NCBI GenBank assembly: GCA_036346405.1
Contig: CM070567.1
Location: 43,257,470-43,321,469, forward strand
DNA from: Phyllostachys edulis
Taxonomy: Eukaryota > Streptophyta > Magnoliopsida > Poales > Poaceae
Direction of reading: 5' to 3'
Length of the DNA: 64,000 nt
The position numbers and the translations under genes are program-made. Below, in pieces: positions 11,966 through 23,572 of this stretch (the first letter of the stretch is position 1; each line of letters opens with the position of its first letter). The notes under the pieces are model-generated. The model was given only the letters and a program-made list of their open reading frames with translations. It searched no databases and was not told the DNA's origin.

Positions 11966-13573
11966 TGAAGAGATATGGGTAGACTATGCTAGCTGACAAT
12001 TCAAAAATTCTACCACGTAAAACAGGAAGCCATGCAAGTAGAAGATCACAGATCGTTACCACTAAACGCGCAGTGCAGCAGAAAAACAGTTGGAGCAACC
12101 TGGTCCAACGAAGAGCGCGTCGATGTAGTGGTCGTAATCGATCGTCTAGCTTCCTCGCAAGTCGATTGTCTCCTCTAGCAACCTCCACAGTTCCTTGTGA
12201 ATATTGCGTATCGTTCTCAAGCGTAACAGTAACCGCAGTAGCGCCTCTACGGTATCCACACGTCCAGGAAGGAACACCGTACGCTGGTGTGCTAGCACTA
12301 AGTCACACGACAGGGCTCTCTCGAGAAGTTGGCGGCTAGGGTTTCGGCGGAACAACTCACGTTATCACGCACACTCTCCCAACAGTCTTAAGCATCTCCT
12401 TATATAGTGCCCGTGACGGATCCTATCCGAACACATTTCACAAATCGTATCCGTACTGGTTTGTTCTAACCCGTTAAGTGTGTGACCCGTTAGGTTCATG
12501 CGTAATCGGTTGTGACTCGAAAAATCCTTTCCGATCACGAGTCGTCATTGGCTCATAGCAGAACATAACGATTCCCGAATACACATGAATTATATCGGAC
12601 GAACCTTAATGCAATATGATCTACGATCAGGTCCATATCACTAACGACTAGCTCGTATCTCTATACGACCAGATTATATTTGGTCTCGACCAGTTTGTAA
12701 CTCCTTATGACCAGGTTTCGACCACTTAGTGATCATGTTCGACTAGCCTACAAGTAGCTCGTATCTCCATACGACTAGTCCGTATCTGATCGAACTGAAA
12801 GACCTTCTCGTGTATTCTCCCTTTGCCTCACGATATCTGGTTGAATTCGAGATGAGATGTTGTGTCATTCATGGACTGTTCAATACTTTCTCGATTGAGT
12901 ATCAGATAACTTCACGTGGTCGAACACTTCGACCACTAGTGGCATGGCCATGCACTTTCTTTATTCAACCACATCGAGGGGCCTAGAGATACCTTTCCTG
13001 TTATGTTAGGAGGGACAAATCCCATATCTGATCAGTCACATTCCTCTGCATATTTCATAGTATACCCGAAAGCTATCTTTATAACTACCCAGTTACGGAG
13101 TAGTGTTTGGCAACCCCTAAGTGTACTATTACACATGTAGGAAACCATGCCAGATCTCAGTTCTAAGGATTATACATTATTATTGCTTGAAACCAACTGA
13201 CGACACATAAAATCATAACAATCTCAACAGTATCTCAAGGTGTGGTCAATCCAACTGCATGTTCTCTAACAAGTGTTCACATTATTGATTCGATATCCCT
13301 ATATCTATGACCGGTGAAACATGGTCATCAATCAATATATGTGCTAGTTGATAGAGTCACTAGTGTTCCGACCACTGACATCTGACCAGGGATTCATTTA
13401 GAACGACATCATATAGGCTACAAGAGATTCACCAACAAGTCATATACTTGTTTAATCTTCATAACCAATGATTCATTAGAGGAATAGAATGTCATTTATT
13501 CAATAACTCATAAACATAGACGTGATACAATCATCTCTATGATTGTCTCTAGGACATATCACCAACGCCAACA
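11966..13573 (-). mobile_element. Solo LTR (family also present at 44217-45811)
   Basis: On the minus strand the sequence begins TGTTGGCGTTGG and ends CTTCA. It aligns along its length with the better delimited solo LTR at 44217-45811, including the blocks near the right end (catcatctctatgattg) and the left end (ttctaccacgtaaa). No primer-binding site or coding region follows either end, so it is a solo LTR. Flanking 5-mers (ccatc and tggag) do not match. This suggests inter-element recombination or later rearrangement. Confidence 0.8.
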
Positions 13574-13828
13574 TGGAGGACAAACCTCACTCATGAGTAC
13601 CCAATTCCACATAATTTTCTCTCAATACATCTCTTAAACCCTGTCCTCCTCTATTTTCTTCACTTTCCCCAAATCTCAAATTACAGTTTCCAAGGCTGGA
13701 TCATAGAGTGTTGCACATGGTTTTTGGTGATGTTGATCACACAGAAGATGCACACTATCAAATGCTAATACAGAGTCATTAAGGGTAGAGGTCATTCATA
13801 CAATTTGGCTACAACAACTAGCAGATTT

Positions 13829-15017
13829 GTTACGTTTAGTTTGTAATACGAACGAAGAACAACGTAGAAACCAAAGGCGTTCCATTTCGGTAGGCAAGAA
13901 AATAATTCACGGTCACTGTCCTCATACTTGTCTTCATTAATTCACACATTCAGGATGCATACAAAGATTTAATTAGTCGTGGTCGTGTGCTCAGCAATCA
14001 CAAACGGATACGGATACATTTTGGATCTGTTTCTGCAACGGCTGGCATTGCAAAGAAATTGATTGAGGCTGGTAAATTAGTACTTTTCCGTTCAGGAAAT
14101 ACGTGATGTATAGAAAGCTTACAATTCATCACATCGCATCCATGTATTTGCACGAATACAAAAAAACCGGTGAGATTCAAGACATCTCCTTCGTTTTGAG
14201 GACAAGAAAAATCTCACAACAATAAACCTAAAAAATACAAAATCCTAGAAATTCTTTTATTAATCGAGGAAAAAAAAGAGTAGTGTATGCACCAAATAAT
14301 TTGGTATGTAGGACCAGATTATAATAGTACAAATTATTCATATATAGATATTTGAGTTGTAAAACATATACAATTGCATTTTCAACGATAAGCATCAAGT
14401 ATAACAAACATAACCATATCGTAATATCTAGCTGCCCAATTGCGCGAGAAGTACCACTAGTTTCTCTAATTTTGACAATTAATATACAAAATGTTACTAT
14501 TAAGACTGGTATGTGAAAAGATACCACAGTCAAACTTTTGAAAATTTTGCTATTGATATCTTTTAAATTATTTAGATTGGAAACATGCAAATCATATGTA
14601 TATATTTATCTTGAAAAGTACTTTCATAATATTATAATTTTATTGGGTTTATAAATATATTACAATATAAATCAGTGGTCAAAGTTGTGTTACGGGGCCG
14701 TGTCTATATCCAGAACGACAAGTTTTTGTGACCGTAGGGAGTATAATAATCGATTTTCTGTGAAAAATAGCTTCGTAATGTAATAACGTTATAACCTTTT
14801 ACTGATATATTTAAAAATATAAAAGTGTCCAGCACGGAAAAGTACTATGTAGAAATTGATCTGGCCGATTCAAGCGTCGAAAGGACGCATGCATGATGCA
14901 AGAAGTTAAACTGGCCAAGACTTGTATTTTGAGAGCTGCATGCTGAATTAATCAAATGAAGAGCGAGTTAAGGAGTGACTAGCTAGACTTAATCCGAGTG
15001 CTGATGCGCTTACGTTA
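13829..15017 (+). repeat. Direct duplication, copy B
   Basis: Second copy of the 9723-11033 segment, same orientation, clearly homologous to gcgcttacgttaa at its right end. See copy A for differences. Confidence 0.9.
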
Positions 15018-18000
15018 ACCTTAAGGAGAGTCCGAGCGGTCAAAATTTAGCTTCCCTGGAGTACAGGGAATCTGCTTCCCTTGTAGTGGCCATTTTCAAC
15101 ACGATTTTCAGCATTCTGGAATATGCAAGCTTACTCTTCCGATGATTCAGTCTAAAAACATGCGCGCATATGCACGATGATTTTTACTGCTTTGCGTTTT
15201 CAAACTTGACCTTTAGTATGTATTTATCTTGGTTTGCTTGTAAAAATTTCTGGAATGATGTGTACGTTATCCGAGTTAAATTTCTTTATGAATGAAATGT
15301 AACATCCCAAAATTCCTGAAAATTGTATAATCAATTCCTGAATCATCATTTCTGCATTTTTCTTGTTTTTTTTTAAAGACTGCATTAAAAGAAAAGAGTT
15401 TTAATTCTTAATTTCCAGCAGCGGAAAACAAATTTCTATATTTAATTAAAACCTGATCAGAGCCTACAAATAATTTATTTGAGTTCCTATTTATCTAAAG
15501 AGCCTCCCCAATCATTTTCATAATTTTCGGTCAGCGCGCCATCCCCATCCCGAGCCGCTTTCTTCCCTCTCATTTTCCTCTTCCCCCGTTCATTTGTATA
15601 TTTCTGTAGCAATATGTTTCCTCTCTCGTCATTTCTCCCGCTCCCACTGACTAGTGGGATCGGACCCCACTGGTCAGCACTCTTCTTCTACCTCCGGCTC
15701 GAGCAGAGCGATAGAGTGAACGTGCACCCACCATAGAGAGCCGCCTCATCGCCCATTCTGCGCACCCTATCACTGCTCGGTGGACTCGGTTATCGCCACC
15801 TCAGCTTGCCACCATCCACCACCACCAATCTATGCATGGGTAAGCACCGCGCCATGTCACAGTCATCCGCCTGACAAAGCCGCTCCCGTCTAGACCGAGT
15901 TAGCCGTCCACATGAGCTATGGCCGCCTCTGCCCGTCCCGTCTTATCGCCAACACTCCTCTTCCTCCCTTTTGTCTTCCTCCACTTGTCGCACACGAACA
16001 AGAGAGGAGGAGAGAGCATGCCTGTGGGTTCTCACCGTGGGCGCCACCTTCTCGCCATCTTCTCGCACTTTTCTTCGAAGTTCTTTAGCCTCCTGTGTGC
16101 GTCACATCTCTCTTAGCTCGACATTCACTCCATTTTGCAAGAACTAGAGCTCCTTGCTCTCTAGTTCAGTAGGAACGTCAGTGCCATTCTTAGCGCTGGT
16201 GAACTCTTTCTCCCTCGACATCCGCGTCCAAGCTTGCCTCTAGCTTCCCTAATGTTTTTCGGATGGTTGTTGTTGCAGTTGGGGCCACGGGGAAGCGAGA
16301 ATACATTGTCTTCCTCAAGTCTAGTGAGCACGCCCATTCCAGACAGTTGCATTCCCTCTACTCTGATGAGCCTCATCGCCTGCCTCTCGGGCCGGATTGT
16401 GCCTCACTTGATTATGATGTTACTCCAGCGAATATCGGATCCTCGTCGTCATCCCTGTCTCCGAGCAGAATCGCTGCCACACCCCTCTACTTCATGCTCG
16501 GTGAGCTCCTCATCGATTCATTGCTTTTCAACCATCTTGACCCCTCACCTAAGCCCGAGCACCCTTCCTTTTCAGTTGAGCTTTACCGAGAAGAGTTGTC
16601 ATCGCTGACTACATTAGCATCGTCGTTGTCCACCACCGTCGGGTCGTAGCAGTCCCACTCCACTGCCATTGACCACCACGGTGAGCTCCTGGTAGCCCCT
16701 AGTGATGATACACTAGCTAGATTTAAAGCTCGGCTTCTTTTACATAGACTTTGCCGAAGTCACCCATGGTGTCACCGCAGTTGCCTTCGCTGGCATGACT
16801 TCGACGACCTTAGGTCCCCGAGTCGGCCTCTGTAGCATCGCAGCATGCTGAAGAATGTAGACCCGCCATTATGAGTTAATGGAGTATTTTAGTTATTAAT
16901 GAAAAATCTATTTGTCAGACTAACACATCTATTATTATACCTATTATTTAGTCTCAGTTGGATAAAAACGTGAAAATCAAAGAGATATGCATTCGACTTC
17001 ATATTCTTACATCTTGTTGCATTCCTAGGATCCAAAATATAGGTTGAACTCCACCAAAAGGTTAACTTGAATATGTGCATACGTTCTTACTATACATTTG
17101 TGTATGCACACTCTTAGGGGGAGTTCACTCTATGTTTTGTGGTTTCGTTAGTATTGATCCATATTGCTTTATCCACCAAATATTAAGGATCTTTACTTTG
17201 AAACATATCAAATGAGTATATATAAAATTTGTGTAGTTCATATATACTCATATAACCTTACATTCAATTATTTGCAATTATAATGGTTGTCATCAATTAC
17301 CAAAGAGGGAAAGATTGAAGTATCTTGTTCCACCATTATGAGTTAATAGTATGTTGTGGTAATTAATGACAATCATATTGTGGAACTAACATTTTCCATG
17401 AGTTGGATGAATAGGTTATGTTCTATGATGATGAAGACTTTGGATAGCATCATTAGTTGATCGTCATCAAGTCAAGACTCAGGATGAAGAAAATCATCAT
17501 GAGTTGATGATTATTGAGACAATGACCCGGTCTTGAAGAGAAGATGTATGTCATCAAGCTTCAAGTGAATGTGCAAGGCAAAAGTATGACGAGCTAGGAG
17601 TAAGAATGTGTTCCTAATCTTTTACAAGTCTTGGTGTTTGGTTGGAAGACCGGATTGCTAGTATAGGTTTCCATACTATTAAGAGGGGTTTTAACTAGTA
17701 GCTTGAGTTTGTCATGTGTTGATAGCTCGTTGTACTTACTCTAGCTCTCTTTAGCATGTTGCTATTATTTGCGAATATGTTTTGCAAATAGTTGAAGCTC
17801 ATGCATAATCTTTGTAGCATAAGACTATAATTTACAAATGTGTTTTGCAAATGGTTGAAGTCCATGCACCTTCTCCTTGTGGCATGATGCTATTGTTTGC
17901 GAATGTGTTTTGTAAATAGTTGAGACTCATGCATGTTCCTTGTAGCATGTGACTTTAGTTTTGCAAATGGTTTAAGTCCATGTACCTTATTCCTCATGGT

Positions 18001-18179
18001 GTGATTCTAAAAGTTGGCAAATGTGTTTTGCAACTTGTTGAGAATCTCGCTTTTATCCCTTGGTTGCATCACGCATTAATTGGCAAATGTGTTTTGCAAA
18101 ATGAGTTGAAGCGGAATGCAAAAACTGTGTTTTGCATCTCTAGCGGTAGTACCGCATGTATTGGCCGGTCTGACCAGCA

Positions 18180-18310
18180 CCTGGTCGTAAGACTAGTTGT
18201 AGGACTAGTCGTGGATAGTGGTCGTAGACCTCGTTGTGCACAGTGGTAGTAGACACTGGTCGTACACAGTGGTCATAGACACTGGTCGTACACAGTGGTC
18301 GTAGACCTGG
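18180..18310 (+). repeat. Short tandem repeats in the 5' LTR
   Basis: Imperfect repeats of a unit like actggtcgtacacagtgg and tggtcgtagacct. The counterpart in the 3' LTR is at about 24890-25030 with a different copy arrangement, so the array changed length after insertion. Confidence 0.8.
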
Positions 18311-18659
18311 CTAGCGGTATGACCGCATTTGTTCAGCTGTATTACCGCAAGGTGGTAGTATCGATCCTTTGTTGGCGGTTCGGTTTTTCCAGAGAAGGTG
18401 TTTTTCTTGTATCTCTGATCCTCTGGAAATCGGTATCACCGATATAGCCGAACGGTACTGCCGTGCTACGGTAATACTGAATTTCTAGTTGGCGGTAGTA
18501 CCGCACCTTTCTCCGTAACGGCTAGTTCAAAGCATTAAATGTGTCTGATCCGACCGTTACTCCTGAAATCGGTAGTATCGGGTTTCAATGGTGATATTAC
18601 CGCAAATCCTGATTTTTTTTCTGGAAGTTTGTCCCAACGGCTAGTTTTCCTTGTGTGGG

Positions 18660-18667
18660 TATAAATA
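18660..18667 (+). promoter_or_regulatory. Putative TATA box of the 5' LTR
   Basis: TATAAATA in the 5' LTR. The corresponding part of the 3' LTR (near 25370) reads ttttcctcaaatacccc: the bases containing the TATA box are deleted there. Confidence 0.55.
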
Positions 18668-19443
18668 TCCCTTGTGGCTGATTGTGAGAGACGTGGCCTG
18701 AGAAGCTAAGGTTGTTGTGTGCTATTCCCATTCTCTTAAGCAAAGAGCGAGCCCTCTACTCTCTTTTGTGCATGTGTTGCACTTACTGAGCTTTGAGAGG
18801 TAAATTCTAGTGCATGTGTTGCATTAGGTAGTGGATTGTGTATCCATTGAGCTTAGACACTTAATTAGTTCAAGTGAGAGTCTTACTCTTGGTGTTTGCC
18901 GACACCTATTCGGTGTGTAGGCGTCATGGTCCGGTGATCTTCTCAAGAAGCTTGTGAGAAGGCACGTTGTTTGTGAGTGGCTTGGTGCTCGTCATCTCTA
19001 GAGTGGAGGAAGTGCAACACCGAGTGGATCGAGGTGTTGGTTCGAGTTGGATCCGGTCCAAGTGGTTGGACTTACCTCAGAGGTGTTTGCTTAATTCGTG
19101 GAGTAGGTCCAATTCGTTTGGGCTTACCTCAATGTGGATTAGGGGAGACCGACAAGTCTCCGAACACCACGGTAAAACATCGTTGTGTCATTGTGGTTTG
19201 ATCTCTTGTGTTTTACCTTGTGCAATTTACATTCCTTATATTAAATTGCTTTTACATCTTTTTATGATTGCTATCTTTCTCAATAGTTTTGTTTGTTGGT
19301 GCACTTAGTAAAGACTAGTTGATTTGGGCTTTAATTGTGCAAAATCGAATTGATTTACAATTCTGCATAAAACTCAGTTTTAGCCAAAATATTTTTAAAA
19401 CCGCATATTCACCCCTTCTAGTCGGCCTCCTCGATCTTACAAG

Positions 19444-19455
19444 TAGTATCAGAGC
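19444..19455 (+). other. Primer-binding site of the Sirevirus-like element
   Basis: TAGTATCAGAGC lies two bases after LTR1. It matches the initiator tRNA-Met complement TGGTATCAGAGC with one mismatch. Confidence 0.85.
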
Positions 19456-19499
19456 TTGGTCTCTCATTTTATTAAGCTTCACCGCCTAGAGAGTAAAGG

Positions 19500-21374
19500 A
19501 TGGCTAGTGAGAGTTTCTCCATTGGCAGAGCTCCACACTTTGATGATTCAAATTATGCTTATTGAAAAATTAGAATGACCATCTATATTAAGGCCATGAG
19601 CCTAAACCTATGGAGAATTGTTGATGCGGGTTTTGCTATTCCGATTGATCCACAAAACCCCACTCAAAGGAAAGAGCAAAACTTGCAACTCGATGCTCAA
19701 GCTTTAAATGCTCTATATAGCGCTTTGAGTGTGGAGGAGTTCAATAGAGTGAGCAATCTTGAGAATACTCATGATGTTTGGACAACTCTCATGAAAATTC
19801 ATGAGGGAACCTTCACGGTCAAGGAAGCTAAATTGCATAGGTTGAAGCTCAAATATGAGTCATTTACTATGTTGCCTCATAAGAACATCAATGAGATGTA
19901 TTCTAGAATGAATAACATAGTAAATGAGCTCAAAGACCTATCTTGTGATTTAACCAATCTTGATATTGTGCGCAAGATGCTTAGAGCTCTACCGGACAAA
20001 TACGAGACCTTAGTGACATTATTCCTCAATTCATCTGAATTGCCACGGATGACTCCTACCGTTCTTTTGGGAAATCCCCTCACCAATGAAATGTACAAAA
20101 AGAACAAAAATGAGGTCAAAGAGATGGCCTCAACTTCAAGTAAAAGAATTCATACTTTCAAAGCTAAATATGAGTCAATTGAAGATGAGGATTAAAATGA
20201 GGAAGATGATGACACCAAAGAAGAATTGGTGACTCTCATGAACAAAATGGAAGATCTCATGAAGAGACGTGACTCACATAAACATTCAAGCACATATTCA
20301 AATGCAAAGCACTACAAGACTCTAAGGTGCTACAATTATCAAAAATTGGGACACATTGCTTCAAAGTGTCCTTATGATGGGGAAGATGAAGAAGAGCCTA
20401 AATCATCATCAAGAAAGAAGAATGATGACAAAACAAGACACTTTGTCGGGCTAGCCATAAAGGACGATCCATCAAACTTCTCAAATGCAAATAAGGATCC
20501 ATCACTATTTGACATGTCTACATGCTTCATGGCAAAAGGTAATAATGAGGTAAATGATGATGATGAGCCTTCATATGATGAGTTGATGGATATGCTTGAG
20601 GAGTTTAATGAGTATCTAGGGAAGGAGAAATCAAAATTTAAGGTTTTAAAGAAAGAGTATGGCTCACTTCAAAACAATTATGAGGAGCAAAAGGACGCTT
20701 ATGAAAATCTCCTTCTCAATGAACTCATTAAGTCCAAGGTGGATATAGGCATTACATGTAATTTATTAGATGATATGCCATGTATAACTCCTAGCCCTTG
20801 CATTTCATCTAAGGTTAGCATATCCACCTCTTGTGATGACTTGCTAGATGTTCCATGTTGCTCCAAATTAGATATTTCTACTTCCTCTATGCTTGTTGAG
20901 ACTAACCTTGTAGAGGAAAATGAAAAGCTCAAAGCCTAAGTCACAAAATTGGAAAATGACTTAGAAAGAAGCTACAAAAGGAAGGCCACTCTCGATGAGA
21001 TATTGAGCAAGCAAATATGTTTACAAGATAAGAGTGAAATTGACTTCACTCCCAAGAAAAGAGAAAATAGCAAGACAACGCACAATGCAAGACACACAAA
21101 GAAATATGTCAAATGCTTTGGATGCAATGTGAAAGGCCACAAAGCCTTAGTGTGCCCAAATCAAATGGATGTCAAGTCAAGACATTCAAAGAAGAGGCAA
21201 ACCGGCAAGGAGCAAGAGAAGAAGACAAGAAGGGGAAGTAAGAGGCCAACTTGCTACAATTGCCGGGTAAAGGGACACCTTAGTAAGGATTGTCCCAAAG
21301 GTATCTCTCCTATAAGCCTATTATCTATAATAATCATTATTTGCTTAGGAAAGATAAAAATGACAATGTGTTAG
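19500..21374 (+). pseudogene. Copia-type gag, disrupted by in-frame stops
   Basis: One reading frame runs from the ATG at 19500 to the stop at 21374 (about 624 codons) but carries in-frame stops near 19563 (TGA in place of a probable Trp codon), 20193-20195 and 20937-20939. No frameshift was needed to follow it. The N-terminal half has the plant Copia gag/UBN2-type fold signature (VWTTLMKIHEG, MYSRMNNIVNELKDL). A charged, coiled-coil-like region follows (about 20580-20940). Zinc knuckles: the first has lost its second Cys (CYNYQKLGHIASKC), while two later ones are intact CX2CX4HX4C (CFGCNVKGHKALVC and CYNCRVKGHLSKDC). Gag forms the retroelement particle and packages RNA. No protease or pol follows. 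Confidence 0.88.
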
Positions 21375-23572
21375 CTAGATGTGTTAGTTCACCTAAGATT
21401 ATTACAAGGGCCATTTGGGTGCCCAAATCTCTTGTGACTAATATTTATGGACCCAACCAAGTATTGGGTACCAAATTGCGCTTAATTGCTTAATAGGTAC
21501 TTGGAGAGGTATTGGAGGCTTTGCTTATTCATATAACGGTGGATTCCATCATGTATCAAAATTAGAGCCAAGTTTGAGGATGATCACTTCATATCATAAA
21601 CCAATGCTATCTCAGTAACAAGTATTTACATTGAAGTATCTAGCCCTTTATGCCTTGTGTAGGTTGCATTCCATGAAAATCTTATAAAAATGGTGTTCTT
21701 ACTCTTATTCATAATATGATTTTATTGAAATCTTGAGCAAGATGGTTGTGGCACATTAAGGGGGAGTGCTAAGTCATATTCATGTATATCACATACCTAA
21801 GTATGCCCAAATAAATTAAGTGCTAGTATTGATTTTCAAAATTGAGCCATTTAGCCAAAAGTCAAAATTTTCATAAATATTAGTAATCTTTTGAAAAATT
21901 AGTTGCAAAGTGTATAAAAATGCTTTTCAAAGGTTTTCAAATGGTTTTGATCCAAGAAAAACCTATTTTTAAGTGAAAATGACTTTCTAGCCGAAATCCA
22001 AAATCATAATATCTTGTTTTTGAAATGAACTAGATTTTTGTGTAAAACCTATTCTAAAAGGAATTTGAAAACCATCCCAAAAGGAAAATCCTAGAGTTGG
22101 CTATTCTAAAAAATTTTAGTATTCAAAGGATTTCCAAAAGGCCAACCTAGTAAAAGTTATTTGTTTTCAAAACTCATCCAAAACACTATTTTGACCTAAG
22201 TGGTCACTTTCTAGCACTTAAAGTGAGTTTTGCCATTTGAACCAAATTTATTCACATGAATATGTCCATAATGGTATTAATGACTCATACATTAAATTAG
22301 ATGCTTTAAATTTTCATCATATGCTCATTTGGATCTTTTGAAGAAGTTTAATGAAAATAAGATTTCATTTGTAAAAATAAAAGCTTAATTCATAAAAACT
22401 ATTTATATAAGAATTGAATTTTTAAGGGCTATATAAGTTGGAAATGCTCCAAATATGTTTATTTGATTGATTGTGTGAAATTTTAGAGCAAAATACAATA
22501 TTTTCATCTTTTTTCCAAAATCAGAACTGAAATCTGTTGACAGATTTAGTCTCAACCGATCTAACCGGCCTACCCCCAGTGGTCTAACCACTTGCCCCCA
22601 GTCTAACCACCCCTTGAACACCAGCCTGACCGGTAGTTGTTGTCAGCAACAGGTAATGGCCTATTTGTTAAATTCTACTCCTTTCGGCCACCTTGTTTGC
22701 TTCCTTTAGTCAAGTTGGTTATTGCTATCCCTGCAAGCTACCCTCTACTATTTTTTCTTGATTGCAATTGCAATTATTCAAGTGGTATTCTTTCAAATGG
22801 TAGCTTCTCTTAATCATCTTGATATCGGCATGAGATTCATCTTTTCAAATGATATCATCTTATCCCTTCAAAGTGGTATCTAATTTCATTCCTTGTCGAT
22901 CATACCTCTCTTGACCAAGCTCATGTACTCTCAGTGTACGAGTGGATTATCTCCTTCCCTCTTCTCTTTGGATGCTTTCCTTGAAGATCTTTACAAGAGA
23001 AGTTCAAGTACTTTGCAAGTTCAAGTCTTGTCGGCACGTAGTATCCAGGTGATGTTTAAAGACTATCTTTCAAGAGTAATCCATATATAGACATTTTTGG
23101 TGCTTAAATATCAAAGGGGGAGAATTTGGTTGCAAATAATGGTCAAAGGAGAGAGTTTGAAGTCATCATGAGTTTTGGATGGATATATTTCAAAGAGATG
23201 ACAAAAGGGGAGATATTGGTTGAATGGAGAAAGCCTTTGTGTGTCAAAGGAGTACAACCTTTGTGTAAGAGGGAGTTTTCCTAAAAAAGTTTTTTTTAAG
23301 CGAAAATTTTAAAAAAAGAAAAAATATTTTTGGCTTTGTTTAAAATGGGTAAACTATTATATGGTAAAACTAATTTGCAAAGACTCCTTTTGGCTTCGCT
23401 TTATTTTGAATTTTTGGTGCTTAATGCCAAAAGGGGGAGAATATTTGGATGTTTTCACCTTATGACATGCATAGACATAGTTCAATAGCTTAACTTCTTA
23501 ACTTATGTCGATTTATATCCAAATGTTGCTATTGATAAAGGATTTGTCATTAATCACCAAAAAGGGGAGGAT
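21375..23572 (+). other. Non-coding 3' interior with multiple polypurine motifs
   Basis: No pol domains are present. Polypurine motifs of the type AAAGGGGGAG occur at 23112-23122, 23212-23223, 23428-23440 and finally 23559-23571, the last abutting LTR2 and likely priming plus-strand synthesis. Repeated PPT-like motifs upstream of the 3' LTR are a known Sirevirus trait. Confidence 0.75.

Larger units (their letters stand above)
16849..19441 (+). repeat. 5' LTR of the Sirevirus-like element
   Basis: 2,593 bp. It contains a plausible promoter TATA box (TATAAATA, 18660-18667), short palindromes built on GGTAGTACCGC, a series of tttgcaaa/gtgttttgcaaa motifs (17760-18110), and tandem tggtcgtagac-like repeats near 18180-18310. 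Confidence 0.92.
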
